64,000 nucleotides of DNA from Tropicimonas sp. IMCC6043 (GCF_004146235.1 NZ_SELO01000001.1:62001-126000), one strand, 5' to 3'; shown: positions 18,738-28,034, numbered from the stretch's first letter. Notes: generated by a model from the sequence alone, not told the origin. Made by a program: numbers and translations.

Positions 18738-19829
18738 ATGGAATACTCGATCAGTGACATTGCCGAGGCGCTTGGCGCCAGCGCCGTCGGCAATGCGGCG
18801 CTCACCGTAACTCGGGCGGCCGAACCTGCGGCCGCCGGGCCGGAGGCGCTCGCCATCGCCATGTCGCCCAGCTATGCTGCCGCCCTCGGGCAGGGTTCGG
18901 CCCGTGCGGCGCTGCTCTGGGCCGACGCGGACTGGCAGGCGCTCGGGCTCGAGGCCGCGGTGCTTGTGCACCGCCCGCGCTACGCGCTCTCCGGGCTGAC
19001 ACAGCTTCTCGATCCCGGTCCCGAGATCGCCCCGGGCATCCATCCGAGCGCTGTAATCGACGGCACGGCCGAAATCGGCCCGGGGGCGGCCATCGGTCCC
19101 TTCGTGGTGATCGGCCGCGGCGCGCGGATTGGACCGCGGGCACGGATCGCCGCGCATGTCTCGATCGGCGCCGAGAGCCGGATCGGCGCCGATGCGCTGA
19201 TCCATGCCGGCGCGCGGATCGGGCGCAATGTCCGTATCGGCGACCGCTTCATCTGCCAGCCCGGCGCCTCGATCGGCGGCGACGGCTTCTCCTTTGTCAC
19301 GCCCAGTGCTTCCGGAATGGAGGAGGCTCGGGCCGGGATGCGCGACGAGGTCGCCGCCACGGCGCACCAATGGGTGCGGATCCACTCGCTCGGCGGCGTC
19401 GAGATCGGCGATGACGTCGAGGTCGGTGCGAATGCCGCGATCGATGCCGGCACGATCCGCGCCACGCGGATCGGCAATGGCACCAAGATCGACAGCCTGG
19501 TGATGATCGGCCACAATGTGATTGCCGGCGAGAATTGTCTGTTCTGCGGGTTGGCGGGTGTCGCGGGCTCGACCGTGATCGGCGACCGGGTTGTGATGGC
19601 GGGCCAGTCCGGCATCGTCGACAATATCACCGTGGGCTCGGACGTCGTCGTCTCGGCCGGAACCAAGGTGCTTTCCAACGTTCCCGCGGGGCGGGTGATG
19701 ATGGGATATCCGGCGACGAAGATGTCGACCCAGGTCGAGACCTACAAGGCGCTCCGGCGCCTGCCGCGGCTCGCCCGCGACGTTGCCGCTTTGCGAAAGG
19801 TTCTTTCCAAGGATGGCAGCGCGGACTAA
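18738..19829 (+). CDS. lpxD: UDP-3-O-acylglucosamine N-acyltransferase LpxD
   Basis: Third step of lipid A synthesis: transfers a 3-hydroxyacyl chain from acyl carrier protein to the amino group of UDP-3-O-acylglucosamine. 363 residues. N-terminal uridine-binding domain (residues 1-105), then a long left-handed beta-helix of hexapeptide repeats (IGPGAA, IGRGAR, IGAESR, IGADAL), the catalytic His segment KIDSLVMIGHNVIAGENC, and the family insert GDGFSF. It is followed 34 bases later by an acyl carrier protein and a ketosynthase instead of the more common fabZ-lpxA-lpxB, which are not in the window. Confidence 0.95.
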   Translation: MEYSISDIAEALGASAVGNAALTVTRAAEPAAAGPEALAIAMSPSYAAALGQGSARAALLWADADWQALGLEAAVLVHRPRYALSGLTQLLDPGPEIAPGIHPSAVIDGTAEIGPGAAIGPFVVIGRGARIGPRARIAAHVSIGAESRIGADALIHAGARIGRNVRIGDRFICQPGASIGGDGFSFVTPSASGMEEARAGMRDEVAATAHQWVRIHSLGGVEIGDDVEVGANAAIDAGTIRATRIGNGTKIDSLVMIGHNVIAGENCLFCGLAGVAGSTVIGDRVVMAGQSGIVDNITVGSDVVVSAGTKVLSNVPAGRVMMGYPATKMSTQVETYKALRRLPRLARDVAALRKVLSKDGSAD

Positions 19830-19863
19830 GTAACGCGCAACTCAGGAGCAGGGGAGCCGGACT

Positions 19864-20133
19864 ATGGCCGACAGCGTCAAGGACAGGGTGATCGCGATCA
19901 TCGCGGAGCAGGCGGTTCTGGAGCCCTCCGACGTCAAGATGGATGCCACTCTGGAGGATCTCGGTATCGACAGTCTCGGCCTGGTGGAAAGCATCTTCGC
20001 CATCGAGGAGGCGTTCGACATCTCCGTTCCCTTCAATGCCAACGAGCCGCAGGAGAGCGACTTCGACATCTCGTCGGTCGCCGCGATCGTGAAGGCCGTC
20101 GAGGGGCTCGTCGCGGAGCAGGCCGACTCGTGA
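19864..20133 (+). CDS. Dedicated acyl carrier protein
   Basis: 89-residue acidic acyl carrier protein. The phosphopantetheine serine is in LGIDSLGLVES, differing from the housekeeping AcpP consensus (ADSLD). Helix I (VKDRVIAIIAEQAVL) and helix III are recognisable. Ribosome site CAGGAG/GGGGAG upstream. The stop overlaps the GTG start of the ketosynthase, so the pair is translationally coupled. Its sequence is not that of rhizobial AcpXL. The location right after lpxD suggests a carrier specialised for an envelope acyl chain; that is inference. Confidence 0.9.
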   Translation: MADSVKDRVIAIIAEQAVLEPSDVKMDATLEDLGIDSLGLVESIFAIEEAFDISVPFNANEPQESDFDISSVAAIVKAVEGLVAEQADS

Positions 20134-21338
20134 AACGCGTCGTCATTACCGGGCAGGGCACGATCAATGCGCTCGGCACCAACGTGCCCGAAACGCAGGA
20201 GGCAATGCGCGAGGGCAAATGCGGGATCGGACCGCTCGAGATCCGCGATGTCGAGCGGCTGGCGATCCAGATCGGCGGGCAGGTCAAGGGCTATGCGCCG
20301 GAGGCCGAGTTCAACCGTCAGCAGATCGTTCTCTATGATCGCTTCACCCAGTTCACCCTGCTTTCTGCACGCGAGGCGATCGCGCAGTCCGGGCTGAACT
20401 TCATCGGCGACCTCGCAGCACGCTCGGGCGTCGTGCTGGGCAATTCGGGCGGCGGCATGAACACGCTCGACGAGAATTACCGCACCGTCTACGAGGACGG
20501 CAAAAACCGGGTCCATCCCTTCGTCGTACCGAAGCTGATGAACAACGCCGCGGCGAGCCACGTGTCGATGGAGTTCAACCTCAAGGGGCCGACCTTCACC
20601 GTGGCGACCGCCTGCGCCAGTTCGAACCACGCGATGGGGCTGGCGTTCCAGTTCATTCGCTCGGGCCTGGCCGAGGTGATGATCACCGGCGGTTCGGAGA
20701 GCATGCTCTGCTTCGGCGGCGTGAAGGCCTGGGAGGGGCTGCGCGTGATGTCGAAGGACGCCTGCCGTCCGTTCTCGGCCAACCGCAACGGCATGGTCCA
20801 GGGCGAGGGCGCGGCGGTCTTCGTGTTCGAGGAATACGAACATGCGAAGGCCCGCGGCGCCGAGATCGTCGCGGAGGTGATCGGCTTCGCGATGACCTCC
20901 GACGCGGCCGATATCGTCATGCCCTCGAAGCAGAACGCCGCGCGGACGATGACGCTGGCCATGCGGGACGCGCGGATCGACCCGTCCGAGGTCGGCTATA
21001 TCAATGCCCACGGCACCGGCACGGCTGCGAATGACAAGACCGAATGTGCTGCCGTCGCCGATGCGCTCGGGCATCACGCCAACGACCTCATGATCTCGTC
21101 GACCAAGTCGATGCACGGTCACCTGATCGGCGGCACCGGCGCGGTGGAGCTGCTGGCCTGCACCATGGCGCTGAAGGACGGGGTGATCGCGCCGACCATC
21201 GGCTACGAGGAGCCCGATCCCGAATGCGCGCTCGACGTGGTGCCGAACGTGGCGCGTGAGGCGAAAGTGGATGTCGTGCTGTCGAACGCCTTCGCCTTTG
21301 GCGGGTTGAACGCGGTGCTGGCGCTCCGGCGGGTCTGA
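20130..21338 (+). CDS. Beta-ketoacyl-ACP synthase (KAS II/FabF-like)
   Basis: 402-residue condensing enzyme with GTG start overlapping the ACP stop. The catalytic Cys-His-His triad is complete: Cys in VATACASSNHAMG, His in NAHGTGTAANDKTE, His in STKSMHGHLIGGTGA; the C-terminal NAFAFGGLNAVL is canonical. It condenses acyl-ACP with malonyl-ACP to a 3-oxoacyl-ACP. Position after lpxD and a dedicated ACP, and divergence in the N-terminal region (CGIGPLEIRDVERL), point to a specialised rather than the housekeeping enzyme. The housekeeping fabF usually follows fabD-fabG-acpP, which are elsewhere. Confidence 0.93.
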   Translation: MKRVVITGQGTINALGTNVPETQEAMREGKCGIGPLEIRDVERLAIQIGGQVKGYAPEAEFNRQQIVLYDRFTQFTLLSAREAIAQSGLNFIGDLAARSGVVLGNSGGGMNTLDENYRTVYEDGKNRVHPFVVPKLMNNAAASHVSMEFNLKGPTFTVATACASSNHAMGLAFQFIRSGLAEVMITGGSESMLCFGGVKAWEGLRVMSKDACRPFSANRNGMVQGEGAAVFVFEEYEHAKARGAEIVAEVIGFAMTSDAADIVMPSKQNAARTMTLAMRDARIDPSEVGYINAHGTGTAANDKTECAAVADALGHHANDLMISSTKSMHGHLIGGTGAVELLACTMALKDGVIAPTIGYEEPDPECALDVVPNVAREAKVDVVLSNAFAFGGLNAVLALRRV

Positions 21339-21371
21339 TCGGCCACGTCCAGTCTTTTCATGGAAAGAAAA

Positions 21372-21394
21372 ACGCCGCCCGGATGGGGCGGCGT
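21372..21394. terminator. Bidirectional terminator between ketosynthase and ialB-like gene
   Basis: Perfect 9-bp stem ACGCCGCCC (21372-21380) with GGGCGGCGT (21386-21394), 5-nt loop, flanked by an A-rich run (AAAGAAAA) on the left and TCTTCATTT on the right. It lies between convergent genes and can serve both strands. Confidence 0.8.
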
Positions 21395-21425
21395 CTTCAT
21401 TTGGTCGCCGGAGCTTCGAACTGGC

Positions 21426-22151
21426 TCAGTTGCCGCCCGATTGCGCCGGCTGTTGCTGTTGCTGCTGCTGTTGTTGCGCCTGCGCCTTTCGGATGGCTTC
21501 GGTGCTGGCCGCGCTCAGCTCCGTGAGCCGGTTGTATCCGGCCGTGAATCCGGCGAGGGACATCGACAGTTGCACCTGCTGGCCGGGCGCCCGAAGTGGC
21601 ACGATGATCGCCTCGGCCTTGTTGCCGCGCTTGAAGGCTTCGACCGCATCCGGCGCGAAGGGCACCTGGGCGACGCAGAACTGGGGCGTGCAATAGTTGA
21701 ACATGTGTTTGCTCTTGCGGCCGCCGTCGACCGAGAGGGTGAGCTGCTCGGAGAGCAACGTCTCAAGCGGCGTGTAGAAGGTCGCCACCGCCGGCGCCGG
21801 GCCGCCTTCGGGCAGCGCGACCAGTTCGGTGCGCACCGCCGGGTTGCCCTGATCAAGCAGCATCTGCACCATGCGGCAGGGATCGGCCTCAAGCGTCGTG
21901 CGGATGCACTCGATCTGCCAGTCGCCGGTAACCTCGGCCACGTAAGGCTGGCCGAGGGCCTCTCCCGCCTCGGTGGTCGCGTCGCCTGCGGCTGGCGCTT
22001 CTGCGGCTTCTGCGGGAGCGGCGGCCTCGGCAGGCTGGGCCGCATCCTCGGCCGGCGCTTCCGGGGCGGCTTCCTGCGCCAGGGCGGGAAGGGCGGCCAA
22101 CAGGGTTGCGGCGGCGATGGATGTCAGGCGGGGGGTCGATGGAATGCTCAT
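21426..22151 (-). CDS. Invasion-associated locus B (IalB) family secreted protein
   Basis: 241 residues: signal peptide ending ALPALAQ, an Ala/Glu/Pro-rich linker (residues about 25-70), the IalB domain starting at VTGDWQIECI and containing DPCRMVQMLLDQ and HMFNYCTPQFCVAQVPF, and a C-terminal tail with nine consecutive glutamines. The conserved cysteines suggest disulphides in the periplasm. IalB was first described in Bartonella as aiding erythrocyte entry, but homologues are common in free-living alphaproteobacteria and their role is unclear. Start MSIPSTPRL chosen for the signal peptide; upstream in-frame codons to 22256 do not look like it. Confidence 0.9.
   Translation of the reverse strand: MSIPSTPRLTSIAAATLLAALPALAQEAAPEAPAEDAAQPAEAAAPAEAAEAPAAGDATTEAGEALGQPYVAEVTGDWQIECIRTTLEADPCRMVQMLLDQGNPAVRTELVALPEGGPAPAVATFYTPLETLLSEQLTLSVDGGRKSKHMFNYCTPQFCVAQVPFAPDAVEAFKRGNKAEAIIVPLRAPGQQVQLSMSLAGFTAGYNRLTELSAASTEAIRKAQAQQQQQQQQQPAQSGGN
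21450..21476 (-). repeat. Polyglutamine codon repeat (9 CAG/CAA)
   Basis: Nine glutamine codons in a row, mixing CAG and CAA, encode the Gln tract near the C-terminus of the IalB-like protein, followed by Pro-Ala-Gln. It is a trinucleotide repeat prone to slippage by whole codons, which would change the length but not the frame. Confidence 0.9.
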
Positions 22152-22543
22152 TTCCGGGTGTCGCCTCTTTGCTCGATGTTTCCGTGCAGGCGCTCTATCA
22201 CGCCTTCGGGTCGGTGTCAGCGTCCAATGGCGGGCCTTCGCGGACATGTCGAACACATCCCGGAGAGCAGGAGGGGTCGAACAAAAAGGGCCCGATTGGA
22301 CCCTTTTTGCGGGGTTTTCCCCGCGACGCTTGTGCGTCTTGATCTGTTCTCCCTGTCGGACGGGCCGACTTGACGAGCCTGACGCTAGGGCGAAGTATCC
22401 GATCCGTCAACAGGCAATGTTGCGGCGGTCAAGATTTTGAACAGTCTCGGAAAAGACCGGCAGTTCGGGGCCGCGGGAGCGGACTGGCGGTTTTCCGGCG
22501 AGCCTGTATCCTCGGCCGGCAAACCGGAACTCGGAGGGTGGCG

Positions 22544-24088
22544 ATGGATCGGGTCTTTGTGGGCGGCGGCGGCGAGGAATATGGCACGCCGCAGGAACTC
22601 CTGCTGAAATATGCCAATCGCCACGGGCTGATCGCCGGGGCGACCGGGACGGGCAAGACGGTGACGCTCCAGATCCTCGCCGAGAGCTTCTCGGCCGCCG
22701 GCGTTCCGGTGTTTCTCTCGGACGTGAAAGGCGACCTGAGCGGGTTGGCTGCGGCGGGCTCGGCCGAGGCGCCGCTTCACGGGCCGTTCATGGACCGTGC
22801 GGGCAAGATCGGGCTCGATCTCGCCTATTCGGCCTGTCCGGTCACCTTCTGGGACCTCTTTGGCGAGCAGGGCCATCCGGTACGCACCACGGTGGAGGAG
22901 ATGGGGCCGCTGCTACTGGCGCGACTGCTGGAGCTTACCGAGGCGCAGGAGGGTATCCTCAACATCGCCTTCCGGGTCTCCGACGAACAGGGGCTGCCAC
23001 TCCTGGACCTCGCGGACCTCCGGGCGCTGCTCGTCTGGGTAGGAGAGAACCGTGCAGAGCTCTCGCTTCACTACGGCAATGTCTCCTCGGCGTCGGTCGG
23101 CGCGATCCAGCGCCAGTTGCTGACTCTGGAGAACCAGGGCGGCGCGCTGCTCTTCGGCGAGCCTGCGCTGGAGCTTTCCGACCTTTTCCTGACCGATGCT
23201 GCGGGGTGCGGCCGCGTCAACATCCTTGCCTCCGACCGGCTCATGGCGAGCCCGCGGGTCTATGCGACCTTCCTGCTGTGGCTCCTGAGCGAGCTCTTCG
23301 AGACGCTTCCTGAAGTGGGCGATCCGGAGAAGCCGATCCTTGTCTTCTTCTTCGACGAGGCGCATCTGCTGTTCGAGGACGCGCCCAAGGCGCTTGTCGA
23401 CAAGGTCGAACAGGTCGCGCGTCTGATCCGTTCCAAGGGTGTCGGTGTCTATTTCGTCACTCAGAACCCGGCTGACGTGCCCGAGGATATTCTTGGCCAG
23501 CTTGGCAACCGGGTGCAGCATGCGTTGCGCGCCTTCACCGCGAAGGACCGGCGGGCGCTGAAACAGGCGGCGGAGACCTATCGCGACAACCCGCGCTTCT
23601 CGATCGAGGAGGCGATCCGCGAGGTCGGCACGGGCGAGGCGGTGACCTCGTTCCTGGAGCGCAAGGGGGCGCCGGGCATGGCCGAGCGAACGCTGATCCG
23701 CCCGCCCGCCTCGCAGCTCGGACCGCTCGATCCGGCGGCGCGGGCGGCTGTGGTGGCAAACTCGCCTCTGACAGGGAAATACGACCAGGTGCTCGACAGG
23801 GAGAGCGCGCGGGAGATGCTCGCGGCGCGGGCCGCCGAGGCAGCTAAGGCTGCCGAACGCGCCGAGGCGGAGGAAGAGGCGGTGCCCGCGGAGGAGCGCG
23901 AGTTCCGCGCCGGACGGCGCTATTCGGGCAACCGGGTCGGCCCGTCGACGTCCAAACCGCCGCGCCGTGCCTCGCGCTCCGATTCGGTGGGCGAGGCCTT
24001 TGCCAAGAGTTTCGCGCGGCAATTGGGAACGCAGTCGGGCAGGGCGATCGTGCGAGGCGTTCTCGGCGGTTTGTTCAAGGGGCGCTGA
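22544..24088 (+). CDS. HerA-like ATPase (DUF853 family)
   Basis: 514-residue P-loop protein of the DUF853/YjgR group of HerA-FtsK-type ATPases. Walker [10 protein letters not shown] near residue 32, Walker [16 protein letters not shown], and the sensor segment [29 protein letters not shown] (partly quoted) are clear; a basic, Ala/Glu-rich C-terminus follows. Members are thought to pump or translocate DNA or act as general ATPases; the precise role is unknown. Start [10 protein letters not shown] is preceded by GGAGGG. No NurA-like nuclease is adjacent, so a HerA-NurA resection pair is not indicated. Confidence 0.9.
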   Translation: MDRVFVGGGGEEYGTPQELLLKYANRHGLIAGATGTGKTVTLQILAESFSAAGVPVFLSDVKGDLSGLAAAGSAEAPLHGPFMDRAGKIGLDLAYSACPVTFWDLFGEQGHPVRTTVEEMGPLLLARLLELTEAQEGILNIAFRVSDEQGLPLLDLADLRALLVWVGENRAELSLHYGNVSSASVGAIQRQLLTLENQGGALLFGEPALELSDLFLTDAAGCGRVNILASDRLMASPRVYATFLLWLLSELFETLPEVGDPEKPILVFFFDEAHLLFEDAPKALVDKVEQVARLIRSKGVGVYFVTQNPADVPEDILGQLGNRVQHALRAFTAKDRRALKQAAETYRDNPRFSIEEAIREVGTGEAVTSFLERKGAPGMAERTLIRPPASQLGPLDPAARAAVVANSPLTGKYDQVLDRESAREMLAARAAEAAKAAERAEAEEEAVPAEEREFRAGRRYSGNRVGPSTSKPPRRASRSDSVGEAFAKSFARQLGTQSGRAIVRGVLGGLFKGR

Positions 24089-24206
24089 CAGTCTCTCCGG
24101 TGCCGCGCTATTGTCCGTGAATTCGCCGCGTACGCCAAATCTCTGTTAACCATTTCCTTCGTCTTGCCGCATTCCGTGGCTAGCCGATGAGGTCACTGCT
24201 CATGGC

Positions 24207-24938
24207 ATGTGGGTGGTTATTGGAATCAACAAGCTGGGATTGACCGTGTTTCATCATTTCAAACCTTTTTCAGTGGCGCTGGTCTTTGCTGTTCTCTCAT
24301 TCGCCGGTGCGACCGGCGCAGGCGCGACGACGCTCCTGACGAACCTGACCAGCCAGGTGGATGGCAGCTATGGCGGTTATCCGGATTCCGCCGATGATTT
24401 CCTGACCGGGGCGGTCGGCCTGACCATCGAAAGCATCGATGTCTATTGGGAACTCGGGCGTGGCGGGATCAACCGCGTCGGCATCTTTGCCGATGACGGT
24501 GGCCATCCGGGCCTGACCCAGGTCGGCGGCTGGTTCACCAGCGCCGAGACGACGACAAGCGGCGCGACCATCAACTACGAAGGCTATGCCAAGCTCCTGG
24601 CCAATACCGTCTACTGGATGGCGGTCGAAATCTCCGACCGGTCCCGGATCGGATACAGCTTCAACCAGGTCGTGACCTCGCATGCCAGCACGCTCGGGGC
24701 CGACATCAACGGCAAATTCCCCGCCTCGGCCTGGGGTGACATCGCTCTCGGCGGCTGGTACGACGATCCCGCCAACCTCCTCTACGCGCTCAACGGAATA
24801 GCAGACCCGGCGCCGGTTCAGCCGGGGAATATGGTCGATGGCGCCGCCGCGCTGGAGCCGGTTCCGCTGCCAGCGGGTCTGCCGCTCCTGCTCGCGGCCT
24901 TCGGCGTTGTCGGCATCGCACGCGCTCGTCGCCGCTGA
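24207..24938 (+). CDS. VPLPA-CTERM sorted secreted protein
   Basis: 243 residues: N-terminal signal (FSVALVFAVLSFAGATGAGA), a beta-rich domain resembling the choice-of-anchor R type (DDFLTGAVGLTIESIDVYWE ... INYEGYAKLLANTVYWMAVE), and a C-terminal sorting signal VPLPAGLPLLLAAFGVVG followed by RARRR. The VPLPA-CTERM tail is a PEP-CTERM variant processed by an exosortase, so the protein should be anchored transiently then released to the surface. No exosortase is in the window. A GTG at 24246 may be the true start, since the residues before it are not signal-like; neither has a strong ribosome site. Confidence 0.85.
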   Translation: MWVVIGINKLGLTVFHHFKPFSVALVFAVLSFAGATGAGATTLLTNLTSQVDGSYGGYPDSADDFLTGAVGLTIESIDVYWELGRGGINRVGIFADDGGHPGLTQVGGWFTSAETTTSGATINYEGYAKLLANTVYWMAVEISDRSRIGYSFNQVVTSHASTLGADINGKFPASAWGDIALGGWYDDPANLLYALNGIADPAPVQPGNMVDGAAALEPVPLPAGLPLLLAAFGVVGIARARRR

Positions 24939-24973
24939 CGCAGGTCGCGCGACCAGAAGAGGCACGCGCCAGC

Positions 24974-26136
24974 TCAGAACGCCTGGCCGACGCGGACATA
25001 GGTCGTTCTTTCGCTGTCCGCGTTGAGGGCGGCATCCACCGCGAAATCGAGCGGGAATTTTTTCGAGATTCGGAAGCGCAGTCCGAGGCCGCCAGCATAG
25101 AGCCGGGGACCGTCCCTGAGCGCAAAAAACTCCGGAGCGACTGTTCCCACTCCGGCAAACGCGGCCGCCCCCCAACGATCTCCGAACCGGAATCGCACCG
25201 CGCCCTGGGCTGAGCCGAGCGCGTGGCCGAGATACTCGCCGACCGGGTAGCCCCGGAAGCCATCCGTGCCGCCGATGATGCAGAGGTTGTAGAACGGTGC
25301 GCCGTCGGTGACGCTGCATCCGGTGAGCTTGCCCGCCAGCACCACCCGGTCGCGCAGCGGCGCGTAGCCGGTGCCGATCATGACGTTCTTCCAGAACGTG
25401 GTGTGAAAGCCTTCGAGCCCCTTGCCGTACTGCCCGGTATAGGTGAGGTCGATGCCACGGGTGGGATAGATGCTGTCGTCCACGGTGTCGAATTTCAGCA
25501 CCGGCCCGAAGGTCGCCTGGCGGATCTGGATGCCCAGGTCGGGCGGCACGGGGTCGAGCAGTTCCTGCACTTTCGGGCTGGTGACCCGGGTGTCGAGGTA
25601 GGTGCCATCGATGCCGAAGGAGAGCGTGTCGGTGAGCCCGTAGGTAAGGTTAATGCGCGCGAAGGCGCCGTCCTGTTCGATCGGAACCGGGCCGGTTCGG
25701 TCCGCATTGAAGCCGTAAAGGTCGTAGAAGACCTGGGCCGCGCCGCCCATCACCTGGATGTTCCAGCGATTGTCAGCGAAATGCAGGCTGGCGCCGGCGC
25801 CCGCCGCGCGGCTTCCATTGTTCGTCCGCATCGCGGCGGCCCCGAAAAAGGACGTATCGGAGCCCTCGTCTGCCTTGAACAGATAACCGGCGCCGAGAAT
25901 CAGGCCCGAACCGATGGTCGGATTGCTGAGCGGGATCGGTGCCACCACGAAGGAGCCGCGGCGAAAGCCGAGACGGGACTCCGCAAGGTGCTCCGGCTTC
26001 TTCGTTATCGTGTCCAGAGACGACGTCTGCGCGGTCGCGATGGCCGGGAAGAGGGCGACGGCACGGGGGCAGTCCCTTTGTGAGACCCAACTCGGCGAGT
26101 CGGGTGCAGGATAGCGGCCTGCCGGCGGCGCGTCAT
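24974..26136 (-). pseudogene. BamA/TamA-like outer-membrane barrel protein, probably frameshifted at the 5' end
   Basis: C-terminal 16-strand-type surface-antigen barrel (Omp85 family C-terminal domain), with the conserved GGTDGFRGYPVGEYLGHA (the RGF/Y motif), alternating hydrophobic strands, and a terminal YVRVGQAF ending in Phe. The intact frame runs 24974-26159, but its only standard starts are GTGs at 25948 and 25945, which leave no signal peptide. Upstream in the same frame is signal-like sequence (RAVALFPAIATAQTSSLDT) with no ATG, GTG or TTG before it. An ATG at 26136 and a TTG at 26090 are in the other frames; a single-base indel in the C5 run at about 26065-26069 would join either to the barrel. 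Real mutation or sequencing error cannot be told apart. Confidence 0.7.
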
Positions 26137-26159
26137 CCGCTGTCCGCGACCTGCACGAC

Positions 26160-27461
26160 CTAGAGCGGGCGGATCTTCAGGCGGGTCAGGCGGTTCTGGT
26201 CGCGTGCCACCACTTCGAAGCGGAATCCGTGGAACGAGAAGACCTGGCCCTGGGTCGGGATGGTCTGCGCCTCGTGGATCACGAGGCCAGCGATCGTGTT
26301 GGCCTCCTCGTCGGGAAGCGACCAATCGGTGGCGCGGTTCAGGTCGCGGATCGTCATCGCCCCATCGACGAGGTAGTCGCCGGTCTCGGTCGGCTTGAGC
26401 GGGTGCGCCTCGTTGGTGTCGAACTCGTCGGTGATCTCGCCGACGATCTCCTCGAGGATGTCCTCGAGCGTGATCAACCCCTCGAGCGCGCCATATTCGT
26501 CCACAACCAGCGCGAAATGCGTGTGCCGGCGCAGGAATTCGCGCATCTGATCGTCGAGGGTCGTCGTCTCGGGAACGAAATAGGGCTCCTTGGCAACATG
26601 CATCACCTTGAAATCCGCCAGCGCGCCAGAGCCGGCCTCGGCGCCGCGCATCAGCCGGTCCATCTCGCGCAGCACGTCCTTGGCATGCACCACGCCGACG
26701 ATGTTCTCCGGCTCGCCCTGGAAGACCGGCAGGCGTGTATAGGCCGATGCAAGCACCTGGGTCACGATGGCCTCGGGGTCGTCATTGGCGTCGATCATCT
26801 CGATCTGGCTGCGGTGCAGCATGATCTCTTCGACCGCGCGTTCGCCGAGGTCGAGCGCGCCGAGCAGTCGGTCTCGGTCCTCCTTCTCGACCACGCCCTC
26901 CGAGTGACCGATCTGCAGCGCGCCGACGATCTCCTCGCGCACCGAGAGCATGGAATCGGGGTCGATCTTCATGCCGAAGAGGCGCAGGACGAAGCGGACG
27001 ATGACCCGAACGACGGCCACCGCCGGAGAGAGCACGGCGATCACCGGGCCGATCAGCGGCGCCGATCGGGCCGCGGCAGCCTCGGGGTCGTTGATCGAAT
27101 AGGTCTTGGGCAGGACCTCGGAGAAGATCAGCACCAGCAGTGTCATGACCAGCGTGGCCAGCGCTACGCCGCTGTCGCCGAAGGCGCGCGTGAAGAGCGC
27201 GGTCGCCAGCGAGGTCGCGAGGATGTTGACGAGGTTGTTGCCAAGCAGGATGCCGCCGATCAGCCGCTCATTGTCTTCCTTGAGCGCGAGCGCGCCCTCC
27301 GCGCCATGGTTGCCGCGGTCGGCCATCGACCGGAGCTTGCCGCGCGAGGCGGCGGTGAGCGCGGTCTCGGAACCGGAAAAGAAGCCGGAGAGGACCAGCA
27401 GGATCAATATCCCGGCGGCGGTGATCCAGAAGGCTGGGTCGGAATTGGCGGCGCTGTCCAT
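26160..27461 (-). CDS. CorC/HlyC family protein (DUF21, CBS pair, CorC_HlyC domain)
   Basis: 433-residue inner-membrane protein. Order: DUF21/CNNM domain with about four membrane segments (ILILLVLSGFFSGSETALTAA, then NNLVNILATSLATALF, FSEVLPKTYSI), two CBS domains (AIVTQVLASAYTRLPVFQGE; HTHFALVVDEYGALEGLITLEDILEEIVGEI in part), and a C-terminal transporter-associated domain (TIAGLVIHEAQTIPTQGQ). Family members take part in Mg2+/Co2+ efflux and resistance. It is the upstream neighbour of the barrel gene on the same strand; the two are not obviously linked in function. Confidence 0.95.
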   Translation of the reverse strand: MDSAANSDPAFWITAAGILILLVLSGFFSGSETALTAASRGKLRSMADRGNHGAEGALALKEDNERLIGGILLGNNLVNILATSLATALFTRAFGDSGVALATLVMTLLVLIFSEVLPKTYSINDPEAAAARSAPLIGPVIAVLSPAVAVVRVIVRFVLRLFGMKIDPDSMLSVREEIVGALQIGHSEGVVEKEDRDRLLGALDLGERAVEEIMLHRSQIEMIDANDDPEAIVTQVLASAYTRLPVFQGEPENIVGVVHAKDVLREMDRLMRGAEAGSGALADFKVMHVAKEPYFVPETTTLDDQMREFLRRHTHFALVVDEYGALEGLITLEDILEEIVGEITDEFDTNEAHPLKPTETGDYLVDGAMTIRDLNRATDWSLPDEEANTIAGLVIHEAQTIPTQGQVFSFHGFRFEVVARDQNRLTRLKIRPL

Positions 27462-27563
27462 TGGGTCGCTCGTCTCGAAGATTGCACGGGTCTTATGGGC
27501 CCGGACAGGCGTGCTCGCAAGCCGACAGCGCTGCGCAGAGCCCCGAAATCGGGTGCAGCCCGG

Positions 27564-28034
27564 TCAGGCCGCGCCGCCGATTTCCAGTTCGAGCCCGCCG
27601 GCATGGATGATCTCGCGCGTGCCGAAGCCGAGCTTGACCAGCTGCACCGGCGCCTCGGGGAGGTGCCACGTCACCCGATCGTTGTCGATGAGGTCGCGCA
27701 CCTCGCAGACGGCGTCCCGGGCGACCCCGGAGACGAAACGCAGGTGGATCCGCTGGCCGGGCGGCAGCAGCATGAAGTCCTCGGGGCGGGCGCGGCCGAG
27801 CGTGCCGGGCGCGATCCGGACCATTCTTTCGGCATAGCTTTCGAAGCGAACGTCGAGGACCTGAACCGGCCCGCGCCCGCGTCGGATCACCTGGTCGCCC
27901 GGGGCAATCAGCATTGCCGGGATCGGGCCGTTCTCGGTGTAAAGACAGGTGGTGCCGACAAGGCCGGTGTCGGGGGCGGAGTCGACGAGAATCGGTCGCC
28001 GCCTCAGCGCGGTGCCGACAAAGGGAATGTGCAT
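27564..28034 (-). CDS. Hint domain-containing protein
   Basis: 156 residues forming a stand-alone Hint (Hedgehog/intein) module of the Hint_2 type: GLVGTTCLYTENGPIPAMLIAPGDQVIRRGRGPVQVLDVR (partly quoted) contains the Cys of block A and the loop that follows, and HLRFVSGVARDAVCEVRDLI comes later. Such proteins are common and uncharacterised in Rhodobacteraceae, where longer ones sit at the C-terminus of secreted adhesins. No flanking extein is visible. Start MHIPFVGTAL is inferred from similarity of what follows; the open frame extends upstream through the tRNA gene and cannot be real there. Confidence 0.8.
   Translation of the reverse strand: MHIPFVGTALRRRPILVDSAPDTGLVGTTCLYTENGPIPAMLIAPGDQVIRRGRGPVQVLDVRFESYAERMVRIAPGTLGRARPEDFMLLPPGQRIHLRFVSGVARDAVCEVRDLIDNDRVTWHLPEAPVQLVKLGFGTREIIHAGGLELEIGGAA

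Noticed and set aside
21450-21476. CTG/TTG repeat as a possible CRISPR or tandem-repeat array
   Set aside because: It is a within-gene glutamine codon run of 27 bp with no spacers.
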